Origin: Oceanospirillaceae bacterium
GTDB taxonomy: Bacteria; Pseudomonadota; Gammaproteobacteria; Pseudomonadales; Litoribrevibacteraceae
Assembly (NCBI GenBank): GCA_015665455.1
Contig: JADFAD010000003.1
Coordinates: 248,001-312,000, forward strand
Reading direction: 5' to 3'
DNA length: 64,000 nt
Every line of letters starts with the position of its first letter. Within the stretch, counting starts at the first letter, position 1. Positions 32,077-40,937 of this stretch are shown here, piece after piece. Under the pieces are notes generated by a model. The model was given only the letters and a program-made list of their open reading frames with translations, was not told where the DNA came from and did not search any database. The position numbers were made by a program, and so were the translations under genes.

Positions 32077-34218
32077 ATGAAAGCCCAACAACTTCTATTG
32101 TCTAAAATAAGTGCTCTTCCTGTTTGCTTATTATCTGCTTCCATCTCTTTAGCAAACACACAGCCTTCAGAACAAGCTTGCATTCCGGATTCACAACTCC
32201 AAACGATTTACGTCAACGGCTCCAACGCCACGTCAGGCGATGGTCAGTCTTGGTCCACCGCATTCAATAACCTGCATGACGCGCTTGAACTGGCAGCATC
32301 TACCAGCCAGGGAGAGCAGATATGGATCAGTAAAGGAACATATACAAACCACGAAGCAAGCTACCAATTACCAAACAACGTTTTCTTGATAGGAGGCTTC
32401 AGAGGTTCAGAGCAGCGCATTCAAAACTCAACGCGCACACCAGATAAAACCTCACGTTACAAAACCAAATTAGTCTCAGCGATAAAGAATACCCCTTTAA
32501 TGTACGCTTCAGACAACACAAATATTTCCCTCTACAACTTGCACATCACTGGTGGCCGCGCAAATGGCAGTCTTTCTGAGGATACGATAGACGCGTATAA
32601 CCAAGTGCGAGGTTCAGGTTTATTTGCAGTGGATTCTCAGGTCACCATTTGCAACAGCACCTTCACGGACAATGAGGCGAAAAAGTTTGGCGGAGCCATT
32701 TTTGCAGAAGGCGGCGCTCTTTCAATCATCAACAGTACATTTAGCAATAACCAAGTCGTTCGTTCAGAAACAGAAGTCCACGATTCTTTAGGAGAAGCCG
32801 ACACGGACGGTGGTGCCGTTGCCGCGCATAACACCAATCAAGTCATCATTCATAACAGCTTATTTGAGAAAAACACTGCAGGTGATGATGGAGGAGCCGT
32901 TGCGATCCGTCGCTCTAACGTAACTGTGACTCAAAGCCATTTTAATAAAAACCACGCAATTGGGTTTTCAGTGCCCTTCACTCAACCCTCCATCACCGAC
33001 GACTTCGTAACCAGTTTTGGCGGTGGTTTGGCCATTCATAATGAGTTTGATCCATCCAACCCAGAGGATCAAATTAAACAAGTAATCATTGAAGATACCA
33101 GATTTACTCATAACAGAAGCTCCATCGGAGCCGGCGCCTTTGTTCTGGGTAACCCAGGCAGTGAAACCCGAATCACCCGAGCAACTTTTAAAAATAACGG
33201 TGGAAATGGCATTCCTATTGACGCCCCAAATACCAGTTTAGATGGTATTGAATTTGGAAACGGTGCCGCAGGCCTGCTATTAACAGGGACGCGACAAGGT
33301 GACAGAGCCACAGACGCCAACGGCAATTTTATCAGACCCTTACACCAGGCTTATATTAACAATACGTTATTCAAAAATAATGAGTCCAGCTACAGCGGCT
33401 CTTTGGTCATGATCAGTCTGAATACCGAAATCAATGACAGCGTCTTCAAAAACAATACTGCCCGAGCACGTGGCGGCGCGATATGGAATCAAAACTTCTT
33501 TGCCTTATTTGATCAGTTCGCCGGGTTGGCACCTGACTTCGGCAGCACAGTCATCAATAACAGTCTGTTCACTGGCAACACCAGCCTGGGCCAGCTTGAA
33601 ACCGGCCAAGCCGATGTGTTTCCAGGTATCATGAAAAATGAAGAGCAAACCTATGGCGGTGGTGCCATCAGTAATGATTTAGCAGGCCGATTAACGGTCA
33701 ACAACAGCCAATTCTTTAATAACACATCCGTTAACGGAGACGGCGGCGCAATCCACAACGCAACCTCGCCCATTACCTTCTTTGGGATGATTGGCGCGCC
33801 CATCACCTATCCTTCTGAACTGATCGTTAATGGCAGTTCATTCATCAATAACCAAACCTCAATGAATGGCAGTGGTGGCGCCATTGCTACCGGCGGCAAT
33901 GAGATTAACGGCGTTTTGCTAGGTGCTGACGGCACTGATATAGCCGCTGTTTCTGAAGGCTCAACCACAACAGTAAATCACTCAGTGTTCTTTAATAATG
34001 CATCCATTAACTACGGAGGGGCATTTGCTAACTGGAACGGTTCAAGTCTTTCCATTAACCACAGTTGGATCATCAACAATGAAACAGCAGACAACGGCAC
34101 GGCAATCTCTTCAGTCGGGCACGAAAATAATCAGGCTTCGATGAACCTTGATAGCAACATAATCAGAGGCCCAAGCGATCAAACCCAAACATTAATCTAC
34201 CTAGTGAACACTAAGTAA
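32077..34218 (+). CDS. Secreted Pmp-repeat beta-helix protein
   Basis: A 713-residue exported protein (signal cleavage near SLANTQPS) made of right-handed beta-helix repeats. It has about ten GGA[IVF]-type Pmp motifs, among them FGGAIFAEGG, DGGAVAAHNT, DGGAVAIRRS, RGGAIWNQNF, GGGAISNDL, DGGAIHNAT and YGGAFANWNG, alternating with FxNN motifs, as in Chlamydia polymorphic membrane proteins. It begins with the pattern IYVNGSNATSGDGQSW common in such proteins. There is no autotransporter barrel or sorting tail, so it is probably released or held on the surface by partners. The ATG at 32077 has AAAGGGA 6 bases upstream. Likely adhesin or polysaccharide-binding. Confidence 0.8.
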   Translation: MKAQQLLLSKISALPVCLLSASISLANTQPSEQACIPDSQLQTIYVNGSNATSGDGQSWSTAFNNLHDALELAASTSQGEQIWISKGTYTNHEASYQLPNNVFLIGGFRGSEQRIQNSTRTPDKTSRYKTKLVSAIKNTPLMYASDNTNISLYNLHITGGRANGSLSEDTIDAYNQVRGSGLFAVDSQVTICNSTFTDNEAKKFGGAIFAEGGALSIINSTFSNNQVVRSETEVHDSLGEADTDGGAVAAHNTNQVIIHNSLFEKNTAGDDGGAVAIRRSNVTVTQSHFNKNHAIGFSVPFTQPSITDDFVTSFGGGLAIHNEFDPSNPEDQIKQVIIEDTRFTHNRSSIGAGAFVLGNPGSETRITRATFKNNGGNGIPIDAPNTSLDGIEFGNGAAGLLLTGTRQGDRATDANGNFIRPLHQAYINNTLFKNNESSYSGSLVMISLNTEINDSVFKNNTARARGGAIWNQNFFALFDQFAGLAPDFGSTVINNSLFTGNTSLGQLETGQADVFPGIMKNEEQTYGGGAISNDLAGRLTVNNSQFFNNTSVNGDGGAIHNATSPITFFGMIGAPITYPSELIVNGSSFINNQTSMNGSGGAIATGGNEINGVLLGADGTDIAAVSEGSTTTVNHSVFFNNASINYGGAFANWNGSSLSINHSWIINNETADNGTAISSVGHENNQASMNLDSNIIRGPSDQTQTLIYLVNTK

Positions 34219-34231
34219 AGAGTCTAGACGA

Positions 34232-34272
34232 GAGAAAAAACGACGAGCCATCTGGTTTCGTCGTATTTTCTC
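34232..34272 (+). terminator. Terminator-like hairpin after the beta-helix gene
   Basis: GAGAAAAAACGACGA (34232-34246) pairs with TCGTCGTATTTTCTC (34258-34272) with a single A-A mismatch. It begins 14 bases after the stop codon, in the convergent gap before the DoxX-like gene. Confidence 0.6.
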
Positions 34273-34374
34273 GAAATATCTTGTTAGAGATATTATTAAG
34301 CGCTTTAACAATCCTAAAAGACTAATCCTTTAGTAGTCAGAATAAAATTTAAAAAACACTTTACGTCAAAAGCA

Positions 34375-35358
34375 TTACTTTTCTGCGTGACTGACCTGCA
34401 AAGGAGATATAACATGGTTGTAAACTTTCGTGAAGACACTGAACAAACTCTCACCGCCACCCAACGAAAATAAAACCAAACAGCACGCAATAATAGGTAC
34501 ATGCCCAACCAATTCATGAATCCCCAGCAAAATCGAAGTTATCATGAAAAATCCGGAAACAACCACAATCACCAATCGTGTTGCAATGCCCAACAGAATC
34601 AACACACCAAACGTCAGTTCGGCAATCCCAGCTGAGAACACGAATAATAAATCATTAAAAGACTGCAACCCCAGCATTCCCATAAAGTTCCAGGGGTGCA
34701 GAGCCAAAAACTCTAGACCCAATGCAGGTTCCATTAATTTATTATGAATGGCCAACACCATTAACTGAATACCCAGGCCAACTCTTAATATATGCAAAGC
34801 AAATGAAGGAAACTTATGGCTCAGGCAAAACGCGATACTGATGGCAATAAACTCGAAAATGTAATCAATCCATAGGCTGACCGAAACTGCATCCATTGCC
34901 AGAAAACAAAGTATAAACAGAAAAACGCCAGAATACCTTGGGGGTAAAGAAGAAACCAAGGCAACACCACAAACAGCCTGAATAATTAGGTAAGTTTCTA
35001 AATCCTGAGTAATGATAATATTTGGCGCTAAAAATATATTTTCAAAGCTGATCCAAATAAGTGTCCCACCACAGGCATACGCCAGCAAACGCCACTGATC
35101 CACCCTTGGCCAAATGTTAAAAAAGCTCCCCCGGTAAAGAGGTGATAGTTTTCGGTCAACAGCAAAGCTAACGGCGGCAAAAACAAATGCCAACGCAATC
35201 AGTAAGTAATAAACCCCTGTCCACTCAAACGACAACACCTCACCAGAAGAATCCACAAACCATCGAACGTGAGCGTAAGAAGGGACGAAAGTCAGTAATC
35301 CAATTATTATTAGAGTTATTTGATTATTTATAGTTATTCGGCTATTTATCGATTTCAT
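34375..35358 (-). CDS. Polytopic membrane protein, DoxX-like
   Basis: A 327-residue integral membrane protein with about eight or nine predicted helices. The C-terminal half (HILRVGLGIQLMVLAIHNKL, then GIAELTFGVLILLGIATRL and VVSGFFMITSILLGIHELVGH) resembles the four-helix DoxX/quinol-oxidase-subunit-like fold; the N-terminal half is novel to me. GGAGG lies 5 bases before the ATG. It is divergent from a LysR regulator with a 159-base gap holding a small CAAAAAT-N5-ATTTTTG repeat. DoxX-like proteins often pair with redox or sulfur enzymes; no direct role is assigned here. Confidence 0.65.
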   Translation of the reverse strand: MKSINSRITINNQITLIIIGLLTFVPSYAHVRWFVDSSGEVLSFEWTGVYYLLIALAFVFAAVSFAVDRKLSPLYRGSFFNIWPRVDQWRLLAYACGGTLIWISFENIFLAPNIIITQDLETYLIIQAVCGVALVSSLPPRYSGVFLFILCFLAMDAVSVSLWIDYIFEFIAISIAFCLSHKFPSFALHILRVGLGIQLMVLAIHNKLMEPALGLEFLALHPWNFMGMLGLQSFNDLLFVFSAGIAELTFGVLILLGIATRLVIVVVSGFFMITSILLGIHELVGHVPIIACCLVLFSLGGGESLFSVFTKVYNHVISPLQVSHAEK

Positions 35359-35517
35359 AGTGCCTCCCGTGGCAAAAATGAAATATTTTTGTGTGCTAAC
35401 TCACAGTACGTGCTTCTCAAAAAGAATCGAGAAAAACACAACGAAATTTATCATTGACGAACCATTCAAAAAGTCATTAAATACCCCCTTACTTATACTA
35501 AAAAATTATAACGAATC

Positions 35518-36462
35518 ATGAATAAACTAAAAGACCTACCTCGGTTCCTCATTTTTCATGAAGTTGCTAAACAAGGTTCATTTACGCTGGCAGCAAGCCA
35601 GCTTGGCCTGACCAAATCAGCAATCAGCCAACATGTAAGTCAATTAGAAAAAACGCTACAGGTTCAGCTCCTGAATCGAACCACCCGAGGGCTAACTCTT
35701 ACTGAAGCAGGTGAACGCTTCCTTCAATATTGCGTTGAAATCCGACAGCAGATCGATATGGCATTTGATGAAATTCAAGAGCTGGAAAAAACACCAAGAG
35801 GTGTTTTGACCATCACCGCCCCCCATTCACTTGAACAGGAGGTCGTACTCCCTACGTTAACTGAGTACTGCCGCGAGTTTCCTAACATTAAACCCAATAT
35901 CATCATTGATGATGAACCCCTAGACCTGATCAAAAACAACATCGACATTGCTTTACACATTGGTCAATTGAAAGACAGCAGCTACCGCGCCAGACGTCTG
36001 GGACAACTAGAGGACATAATATGTGCGTCACCAAAATACCTGGTTGAACACCCTCCCATTCTGTCTATTTCTAATCTGGCATCCCATATTTGGGTTGCCA
36101 CTTGCTGGCAGCAAATGCGACCACAATGCAAACTAACCCAATACAGTACATCCTGTTCAACTGAGACAGAGGTATTCTCTGTACCTCAAGACATTAAAAC
36201 CAACACCCTACCCGCAGCGTTGAACCTCATCGAGCAGGGTTTTGGTATTGGTATGCTGCCCGACATCTGTACCTTAAATTCACTGAACGAAGGTAAACTC
36301 ATCAGAATATTACCCGATGTAAAATGTACGTTATGGCCCATCCATGCAATTCACCCATACCACGGTAAAGTACCCGGAAAGGTCAAACGTTTCATTGACA
36401 TCGCTCAGAAAAACATCAACCGATTTCAGTCAGATCAAGGCCGCATTGTTACAATCAGTTAA
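35518..36462 (+). CDS. LysR-type regulator, paralogue of the 15077 gene product
   Basis: A 314-residue LysR regulator with the winged helix LAASQLGLTKSAISQHVSQL, LLNRTTRGLTLTEAGERFLQ and an effector domain. It is strikingly similar to the LysR at 15077-15991 in both the DNA-binding helix and the effector-domain segments IKNNIDIALHIGQLKDSSYR. The two may bind similar operators and arose by duplication together with DUF1330. It is divergent from the DoxX-like gene and convergent with the ACP gene, 26 bases apart. Possible regulator of either neighbour. Confidence 0.88.
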   Translation: MNKLKDLPRFLIFHEVAKQGSFTLAASQLGLTKSAISQHVSQLEKTLQVQLLNRTTRGLTLTEAGERFLQYCVEIRQQIDMAFDEIQELEKTPRGVLTITAPHSLEQEVVLPTLTEYCREFPNIKPNIIIDDEPLDLIKNNIDIALHIGQLKDSSYRARRLGQLEDIICASPKYLVEHPPILSISNLASHIWVATCWQQMRPQCKLTQYSTSCSTETEVFSVPQDIKTNTLPAALNLIEQGFGIGMLPDICTLNSLNEGKLIRILPDVKCTLWPIHAIHPYHGKVPGKVKRFIDIAQKNINRFQSDQGRIVTIS

Positions 36463-36487
36463 CAGAACAAAAATACCAACCTCTATA

Positions 36488-36739
36488 TTAAGCTATCGTT
36501 TTATGGTGCTGATCTACATGATAAACCAAGTTTTCTATGTTTTGAGTTACAGATACAGGCATAGCCTCCATACTGATATCAAGATCAAACTTTTCTTCCA
36601 AAAATATTCTCAGTTCAGTTTGCGCTAAACTGTCTAAAGATAAATCATCCTTATTACCCATAAATTCAATCTGACTGAGCATTAGCTCATCCTTTAAAAA
36701 ATCTTTCAATGTTGTTTCTAGTTCTTTATTGGTAGGCAT
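36488..36739 (-). CDS. Acyl carrier protein
   Basis: An 83-residue acidic helical protein. The pattern DDLSLDSLAQTELRIFLEEK contains the DSL phosphopantetheine attachment site (Ser37) followed by the recognition helix, as in dedicated carrier proteins. Sequence around the site differs from the fatty-acid AcpP (DSLDTVELV), so it is probably specific to this cluster. It is the last gene of a same-strand series: dehydratase-like, NTF2-like, AMP ligase, ACP, with only 36 bases from the ligase. It should receive the acid that the ligase activates. Confidence 0.8.
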   Translation of the reverse strand: MPTNKELETTLKDFLKDELMLSQIEFMGNKDDLSLDSLAQTELRIFLEEKFDLDISMEAMPVSVTQNIENLVYHVDQHHKTIA

Positions 36740-36775
36740 GTTAATTCCTAGTATCTAATCTATTAATGATTTAGT

Positions 36776-38275
36776 TTAAACTGCGCACTCAGTACCTTGA
36801 TCTTGGTGTTTTGGCGAATTAACTAACTTCTTACCTGTAGCAGATCGTTCAATAAAATCTACAAACGCGAATTCCGCCGGAATAGAGGCATGTGGAAGCT
36901 CTTTCAACAAGCTTCGACGTAACTTTGATACCGGAATTTCACGGTCAGCATGAATCATAGCCCGGGCAATCTGCCCCTTATCCTTATCAAACACCCCTTC
37001 AACACGTACATCAATGACACCTTCTATATGCCTGATGATGGACTCAATAACTGGCGGAAATAGCTTCTCACCATTCTGAACAATCATCTCCTTATCTCGG
37101 GACACAAAATAAAAGTGCTCTTTTGTCTTAATAAAGAGGTCACCCGTATGAACCTTACCTTCCGGCCAGTCTGGTATTTCAACACCACGTCCCACACCAT
37201 AAAAATAACCAAGAGTGTGCGTTGATGTCTTAACCACCAATTCACCAAGACCAGCCAGATCATTAGAGTGACTCAAAAGCTCCAATTCACAGCCATCCAG
37301 AGGCTCGCCCAATGGGACAATCAAGCCGGAAGGAATGTCTTGATGATCAAAGCGCCAGGACGCGACTCTTGGTCCTGCTTCCGTTAAACCATAAGTACTA
37401 TAAAGCTCACAACCGACAAACTTTGACTTAAGTTCATTAGCCGCTTCCGAACTTAACGCATCACCTCCAAACGTTAGCATCCGAAGCGTAGGAATTTTCA
37501 CATCCATACGTTGACCAAAATAAGGAGTTAATGCCAATACAGAAACTTTATTTTCATTCGCCCAAAGAGGATCAAGTTGAGACGACCTAGCCTGAAATAT
37601 GAACTTAGAGCCTCTTACCAAACTTGAAATTAAGTTCGCTACCAACCCATAACTATAATAAATAGGCAAGAAGCCAGCGATCACATCGCTCGATCTTAAG
37701 CCCACTGCATCACAGTGGCGTTGAGCGTTGGAGAACAGATTGCGTGCAGAATGAAGAATCGCTTTCGGCTGACCCGTAGTCCCCGAACTAAAAATGGCCA
37801 CTTGAGCGTCAGAAATCAGACCTAATGCCTTTTTACATTCTGTAATCGAAGCTCCATTTATTTTAGATAATGAATAAGAGAATACAGTTCCATTAAGATG
37901 CGTATTCACTTCGGCCTCAATGACTTGCTCTGTAAACGTGTTTTGCACTGCAAAAATCGAAGGTTTATCAGCAAAAAACCATTCCACACCAAACTTCTGA
38001 ATGACCTGACATACACGAGAGATTGGATCATATGGATTACCAACAAACACGACTCCACCTGCCTTTAATACACCAAAGAAGGCAATAACCGATGAAATAG
38101 AGTTCGTCATTCTGACCAGCGCAGCAGAACCATTTTCAAAGCCAGAACGTTCCAATTCAGCCGCAAATTGAGATATCGAATAATACAGTTCTCTACCAGT
38201 CAGGGAAGCTTTATCCTCTGATATAACAATATTATTATTGGCTTCGAGATTTGATAAAAAATGATTTATTTCCAT
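36776..38275 (-). CDS. AMP-binding acyl or aryl ligase for carrier loading
   Basis: A 499-residue ANL-superfamily enzyme. P-loop SSGTTGQPKAI (about residues 165-175), STYGLTEAGP, VHTGDLF, RDKEMIVQNGEKLFPP and the C-terminal SATGKKLV lysine motif are all intact, so it should adenylate an acid and transfer it to a thiol. Location next to an ACP suggests acyl-ACP (rather than CoA) synthesis. It is shorter than fatty acyl-AMP ligases with an insertion. The substrate, fatty or aromatic, cannot be read from sequence by eye. Confidence 0.82.
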   Translation of the reverse strand: MEINHFLSNLEANNNIVISEDKASLTGRELYYSISQFAAELERSGFENGSAALVRMTNSISSVIAFFGVLKAGGVVFVGNPYDPISRVCQVIQKFGVEWFFADKPSIFAVQNTFTEQVIEAEVNTHLNGTVFSYSLSKINGASITECKKALGLISDAQVAIFSSGTTGQPKAILHSARNLFSNAQRHCDAVGLRSSDVIAGFLPIYYSYGLVANLISSLVRGSKFIFQARSSQLDPLWANENKVSVLALTPYFGQRMDVKIPTLRMLTFGGDALSSEAANELKSKFVGCELYSTYGLTEAGPRVASWRFDHQDIPSGLIVPLGEPLDGCELELLSHSNDLAGLGELVVKTSTHTLGYFYGVGRGVEIPDWPEGKVHTGDLFIKTKEHFYFVSRDKEMIVQNGEKLFPPVIESIIRHIEGVIDVRVEGVFDKDKGQIARAMIHADREIPVSKLRRSLLKELPHASIPAEFAFVDFIERSATGKKLVNSPKHQDQGTECAV

Positions 38276-38324
38276 ACTCTTTATTCCTGTAACACAATAT
38301 CCAGTAGATAAATTAAAATTCCTG

Positions 38325-38873
38325 TTACCGTTTCAGATACTCTAGAATATTCCCAAGTTCAGGTTGAGAGCTGATTAACCCCATCATGGTTGGCTTTTCA
38401 GCCCACGGATAATCAGACAACTCCGATTGCAAACGATCCAACCAACCGGAGTTGTCTTCAAACGAAACCATGTGATCAATCACGATATGAACGCGTTTAA
38501 TAGTCCAACGTTGATTTTTTTTCTCAAACAGCCAGTTGTATGTTCCACTGCCAACTCTGGTATTTCCGGTTGCTTTCTCTCGCATAGATACAAGCCAATG
38601 CTGATTTACCACTTTGCATGCGTTAAGTAGGCTAAAATCCTGATCTAAGTAATAACTCTTCACTTGACCAAAGAGTTCATGAAAATCCCCAAACATGACT
38701 TCCGATATACGCCTATTACCGACAATTTCATCAGGGAAGGATATGTTTGGGGTATTAATTTCAAAAGTAACAATGCCATCTACTGAAAACGAGGTTTGAA
38801 GCACATCGGGCTTAATATTGTCTTTACCATCCATATAACGACTTAAAACATCTTTTACGTCTAACTCATTCAT
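38325..38873 (-). CDS. NTF2/SnoaL-like protein
   Basis: A 182-residue protein of the NTF2-like cone fold: an N-terminal helix with LDVKDVLSRYMDGKD, then the sheet with YYLDQDFSLLNACKVVNQHW, GSGTYNWLFEKKNQRWTIKRVHIVID and a C-terminal helix. NTF2-like proteins act as ketosteroid-isomerase-type enzymes, cyclases, dehydratases or small subunits, and are frequent in small-molecule clusters. The ATG at 38873 has GGAGGGG about 9 bases upstream and is chosen over an in-frame TTG at 38891. It lies between the dehydratase-like and ligase genes in the same operon. Precise chemistry unknown. Confidence 0.7.
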   Translation of the reverse strand: MNELDVKDVLSRYMDGKDNIKPDVLQTSFSVDGIVTFEINTPNISFPDEIVGNRRISEVMFGDFHELFGQVKSYYLDQDFSLLNACKVVNQHWLVSMREKATGNTRVGSGTYNWLFEKKNQRWTIKRVHIVIDHMVSFEDNSGWLDRLQSELSDYPWAEKPTMMGLISSQPELGNILEYLKR

Positions 38874-38961
38874 TAGCAACCCCTCCATCAAGGCTTCTCG
38901 GTTTCATCACCGCGTGGCTAACACCACTACTTATATTGGTTATGTTCAGATTCAAAATAAA

Positions 38962-39522
38962 TTACATCCAAATGCCTTCATAGATGCGTCGCTTCGCACG
39001 TACAATTTCAGAAGTTACTTGAATTGCAGGCTTAAACATAAGGCCGTATTTGTTTGGTTGATCGTAATAAGGAAAGTCTCTTATCTTGCCTTCCAGACGA
39101 ACTGTCATGGTTTTATTGGCACCATTGTCAAGCGCCCAAACGGCAAAATCTAAAACGCAACCCGGAGGAATCGGGTGACCATAATCCGAATTAATATTCT
39201 TAAATGCCGTCACTTCACCGTTCATTTTTCCGGTCATTGCGGTAAACAAAATCGTCGCTATTTGGTTAATGTCTTGCGTAAGATTTGTCCCGGGATACAT
39301 AGCGGCATCATCAAAGTGCCCAGCAAACACAGGATCAGAAATAGAAATACCTCGTACGGCATGAATCCATCCGGCTTCAAAGTCATGATCTTTAATCCAG
39401 TCCACTCCTAAACAAGGGTGTCCATGTCTTAAATACGTTTTACATTCAGTATGGGAAATCATTCCGTCACCTGTACCACTTAATTCATTCAATACCTTGT
39501 CAAAGGTTAAATCTTCATTCAT
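38962..39522 (-). CDS. FabZ/FabA-like hot-dog dehydratase with altered active site
   Basis: A 186-residue single hot-dog-fold protein. DPVFAGHFDDAAMYPGTNLT matches the FabZ/FabA motif (GHFPxxPxxPG) with catalytic His69 present. The second catalytic acid, Glu in FabZ (PGVLIVEALAQ) or Asp in FabA, is Gln83, with Asp84 next to it. It could therefore dehydrate with a shifted acid, work as a thioesterase or isomerase, or simply bind acyl-ACP. The gene leads a run of four biosynthetic genes on the minus strand and follows the paralogue C gene by 115 bases. Confidence 0.72.
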   Translation of the reverse strand: MNEDLTFDKVLNELSGTGDGMISHTECKTYLRHGHPCLGVDWIKDHDFEAGWIHAVRGISISDPVFAGHFDDAAMYPGTNLTQDINQIATILFTAMTGKMNGEVTAFKNINSDYGHPIPPGCVLDFAVWALDNGANKTMTVRLEGKIRDFPYYDQPNKYGLMFKPAIQVTSEIVRAKRRIYEGIWM

Positions 39523-39638
39523 CCGTTCGCACCCAAAGAAAGTAATAGCATCTGTTCAACCCAATGCCCTTGAGCCTTAAAACGTAAACACTCTTGGCTC
39601 AAGCACATCAAATGAACTTATAAAATATAAAGTAGGTA

Positions 39639-40595
39639 TTATTTTTTTCGTGAAAGCTTTGGATAACAGCCGTGAATTGAAGGCTTAGACAAATCAGTCA
39701 CAGGCTCCTGAAGAAGCTCACCGGATGTAGGGAAAACCATTTGATTACCGGCATAGATTCCTGTTGGCAGCTTAGACCAAGTGCCTGCAGGTGCTCCACC
39801 GTATACCTGAGCATCCCAGTGATAAAAAGCTGAAATGTAAGCCGAGCATGAAGCCTCACCGGCTTCACAAGAACGAGCTGGAGAGTAAGCCATTTCAACT
39901 TTTTTATAAGCACAACCATTGTCATCTGTGATCATCGCGTTAGGTAAGCCACCTAGCGGTACAGCATAACCAGCAGCGGTTTCAGTCGAAGGATTCTTTA
40001 TTCCTACGTCCCACAAGGTATAAATACTGTTCGGTAATGCTTCACGAATGGTGATTCGAACAATGCTCTTGCCGTTACTACGTTCTACAACAGTCATTTT
40101 TCCTTGAATATCTTCCCATTCTCCTACAGTTGGAGCCTCATTTACGCCTTTAGCACGATAAATAGAAGGCTCGCTGGCAGAATCCTCAAAGTTACCTGCA
40201 ACAACACGATCTTCTGGGGCTGTAAAGCCAAAATAATTCGTGCCAATTTGATCCAGAGTGACATTTACTTTAGTTTCATCAATCTCACCATCAGGCACAA
40301 AGAAATCAAAGAATGAACGAGTCGTCGCCAATGGCGTGCTGCGATCTGTATAAGGTGTAATTTGTTGACTATCAAAACTTCCTTCTGTTGCCAATGCACC
40401 AATTTCTAAAATCGCAGTTTCAGAATTAAGCATTCCTACACCAGGAGCTATCACACTGTAATCGCCAATAGGTGATCCGTTATAAGTGTTTATTCCATGG
40501 GCAACGTAACCAGGAAAAGTCGAGTAAGAGCCAGCCATAGTCATTGTTGAAACAGCTATACATCCTAAGCCCATTGCAATTCTTTTAAGTTTCAT
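39639..40595 (-). CDS. Secreted protein of an unrecognised family, paralogue C
   Basis: A 318-residue exported protein (signal cleavage near TMAGSYST), highly similar to paralogue B: GYVAHGINTYNGSPIGDYS, NYFGFTAPEDRVVAG, LPNSIYTLWDVGIKNP, GYAVPLGGLPNAMITDDNGC, SCSAYISAFYHWDAQVYG, FPTSGELLQEP and IHGCYPK. Four cysteines match those of B. The ATG at 40595 has AAGGAAG 9 bases upstream; an upstream in-frame start is rejected. It is transcribed toward the dehydratase-ligase-ACP genes, so it is probably the first gene of that operon, and is divergent from the tautomerase gene. Function unknown. Confidence 0.75.
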   Translation of the reverse strand: MKLKRIAMGLGCIAVSTMTMAGSYSTFPGYVAHGINTYNGSPIGDYSVIAPGVGMLNSETAILEIGALATEGSFDSQQITPYTDRSTPLATTRSFFDFFVPDGEIDETKVNVTLDQIGTNYFGFTAPEDRVVAGNFEDSASEPSIYRAKGVNEAPTVGEWEDIQGKMTVVERSNGKSIVRITIREALPNSIYTLWDVGIKNPSTETAAGYAVPLGGLPNAMITDDNGCAYKKVEMAYSPARSCEAGEASCSAYISAFYHWDAQVYGGAPAGTWSKLPTGIYAGNQMVFPTSGELLQEPVTDLSKPSIHGCYPKLSRKK

Positions 40596-40748
40596 TAGGT
40601 ATTCTTCCTTCGATTCTTGATTTATCTCTAGTGTGATGGGAGGTATTAAATTACTTCTCTTTAATTGTTTACAAACAAGTAAATACAATCACTTGACTTG
40701 GGCCATTCTATTGATTCCCCCCTCCTCAACAATCACTATTAAATAAAC

Positions 40749-40775
40749 TTATTGTTAAGCTATTCTTAACAATAA
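40749..40775. promoter_or_regulatory. TTATTGTTAAG-N5-CTTAACAATAA palindrome in the divergent promoter
   Basis: A perfect 11-bp inverted repeat with a 5-base centre lies in the AT-rich 342-base gap between paralogue C (minus, start 40595) and the tautomerase (plus, start 40938). No T run follows on either side in the right orientation, so it is an operator candidate for the divergent pair rather than a terminator. Confidence 0.6.
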
Positions 40776-40937
40776 AAAAATCAATAAGATATTGATTTCA
40801 TTAAATAAAATACTTTTATGGTACTTTATCATTACAATAAATATTTAGACTTATGTGACCCAGTTAACAACTATCACTTTTATTAAGCTTTTAAGATTGG
40901 CGCGCCAGATACACCTATCACAAAAAAGGAAAGCATT

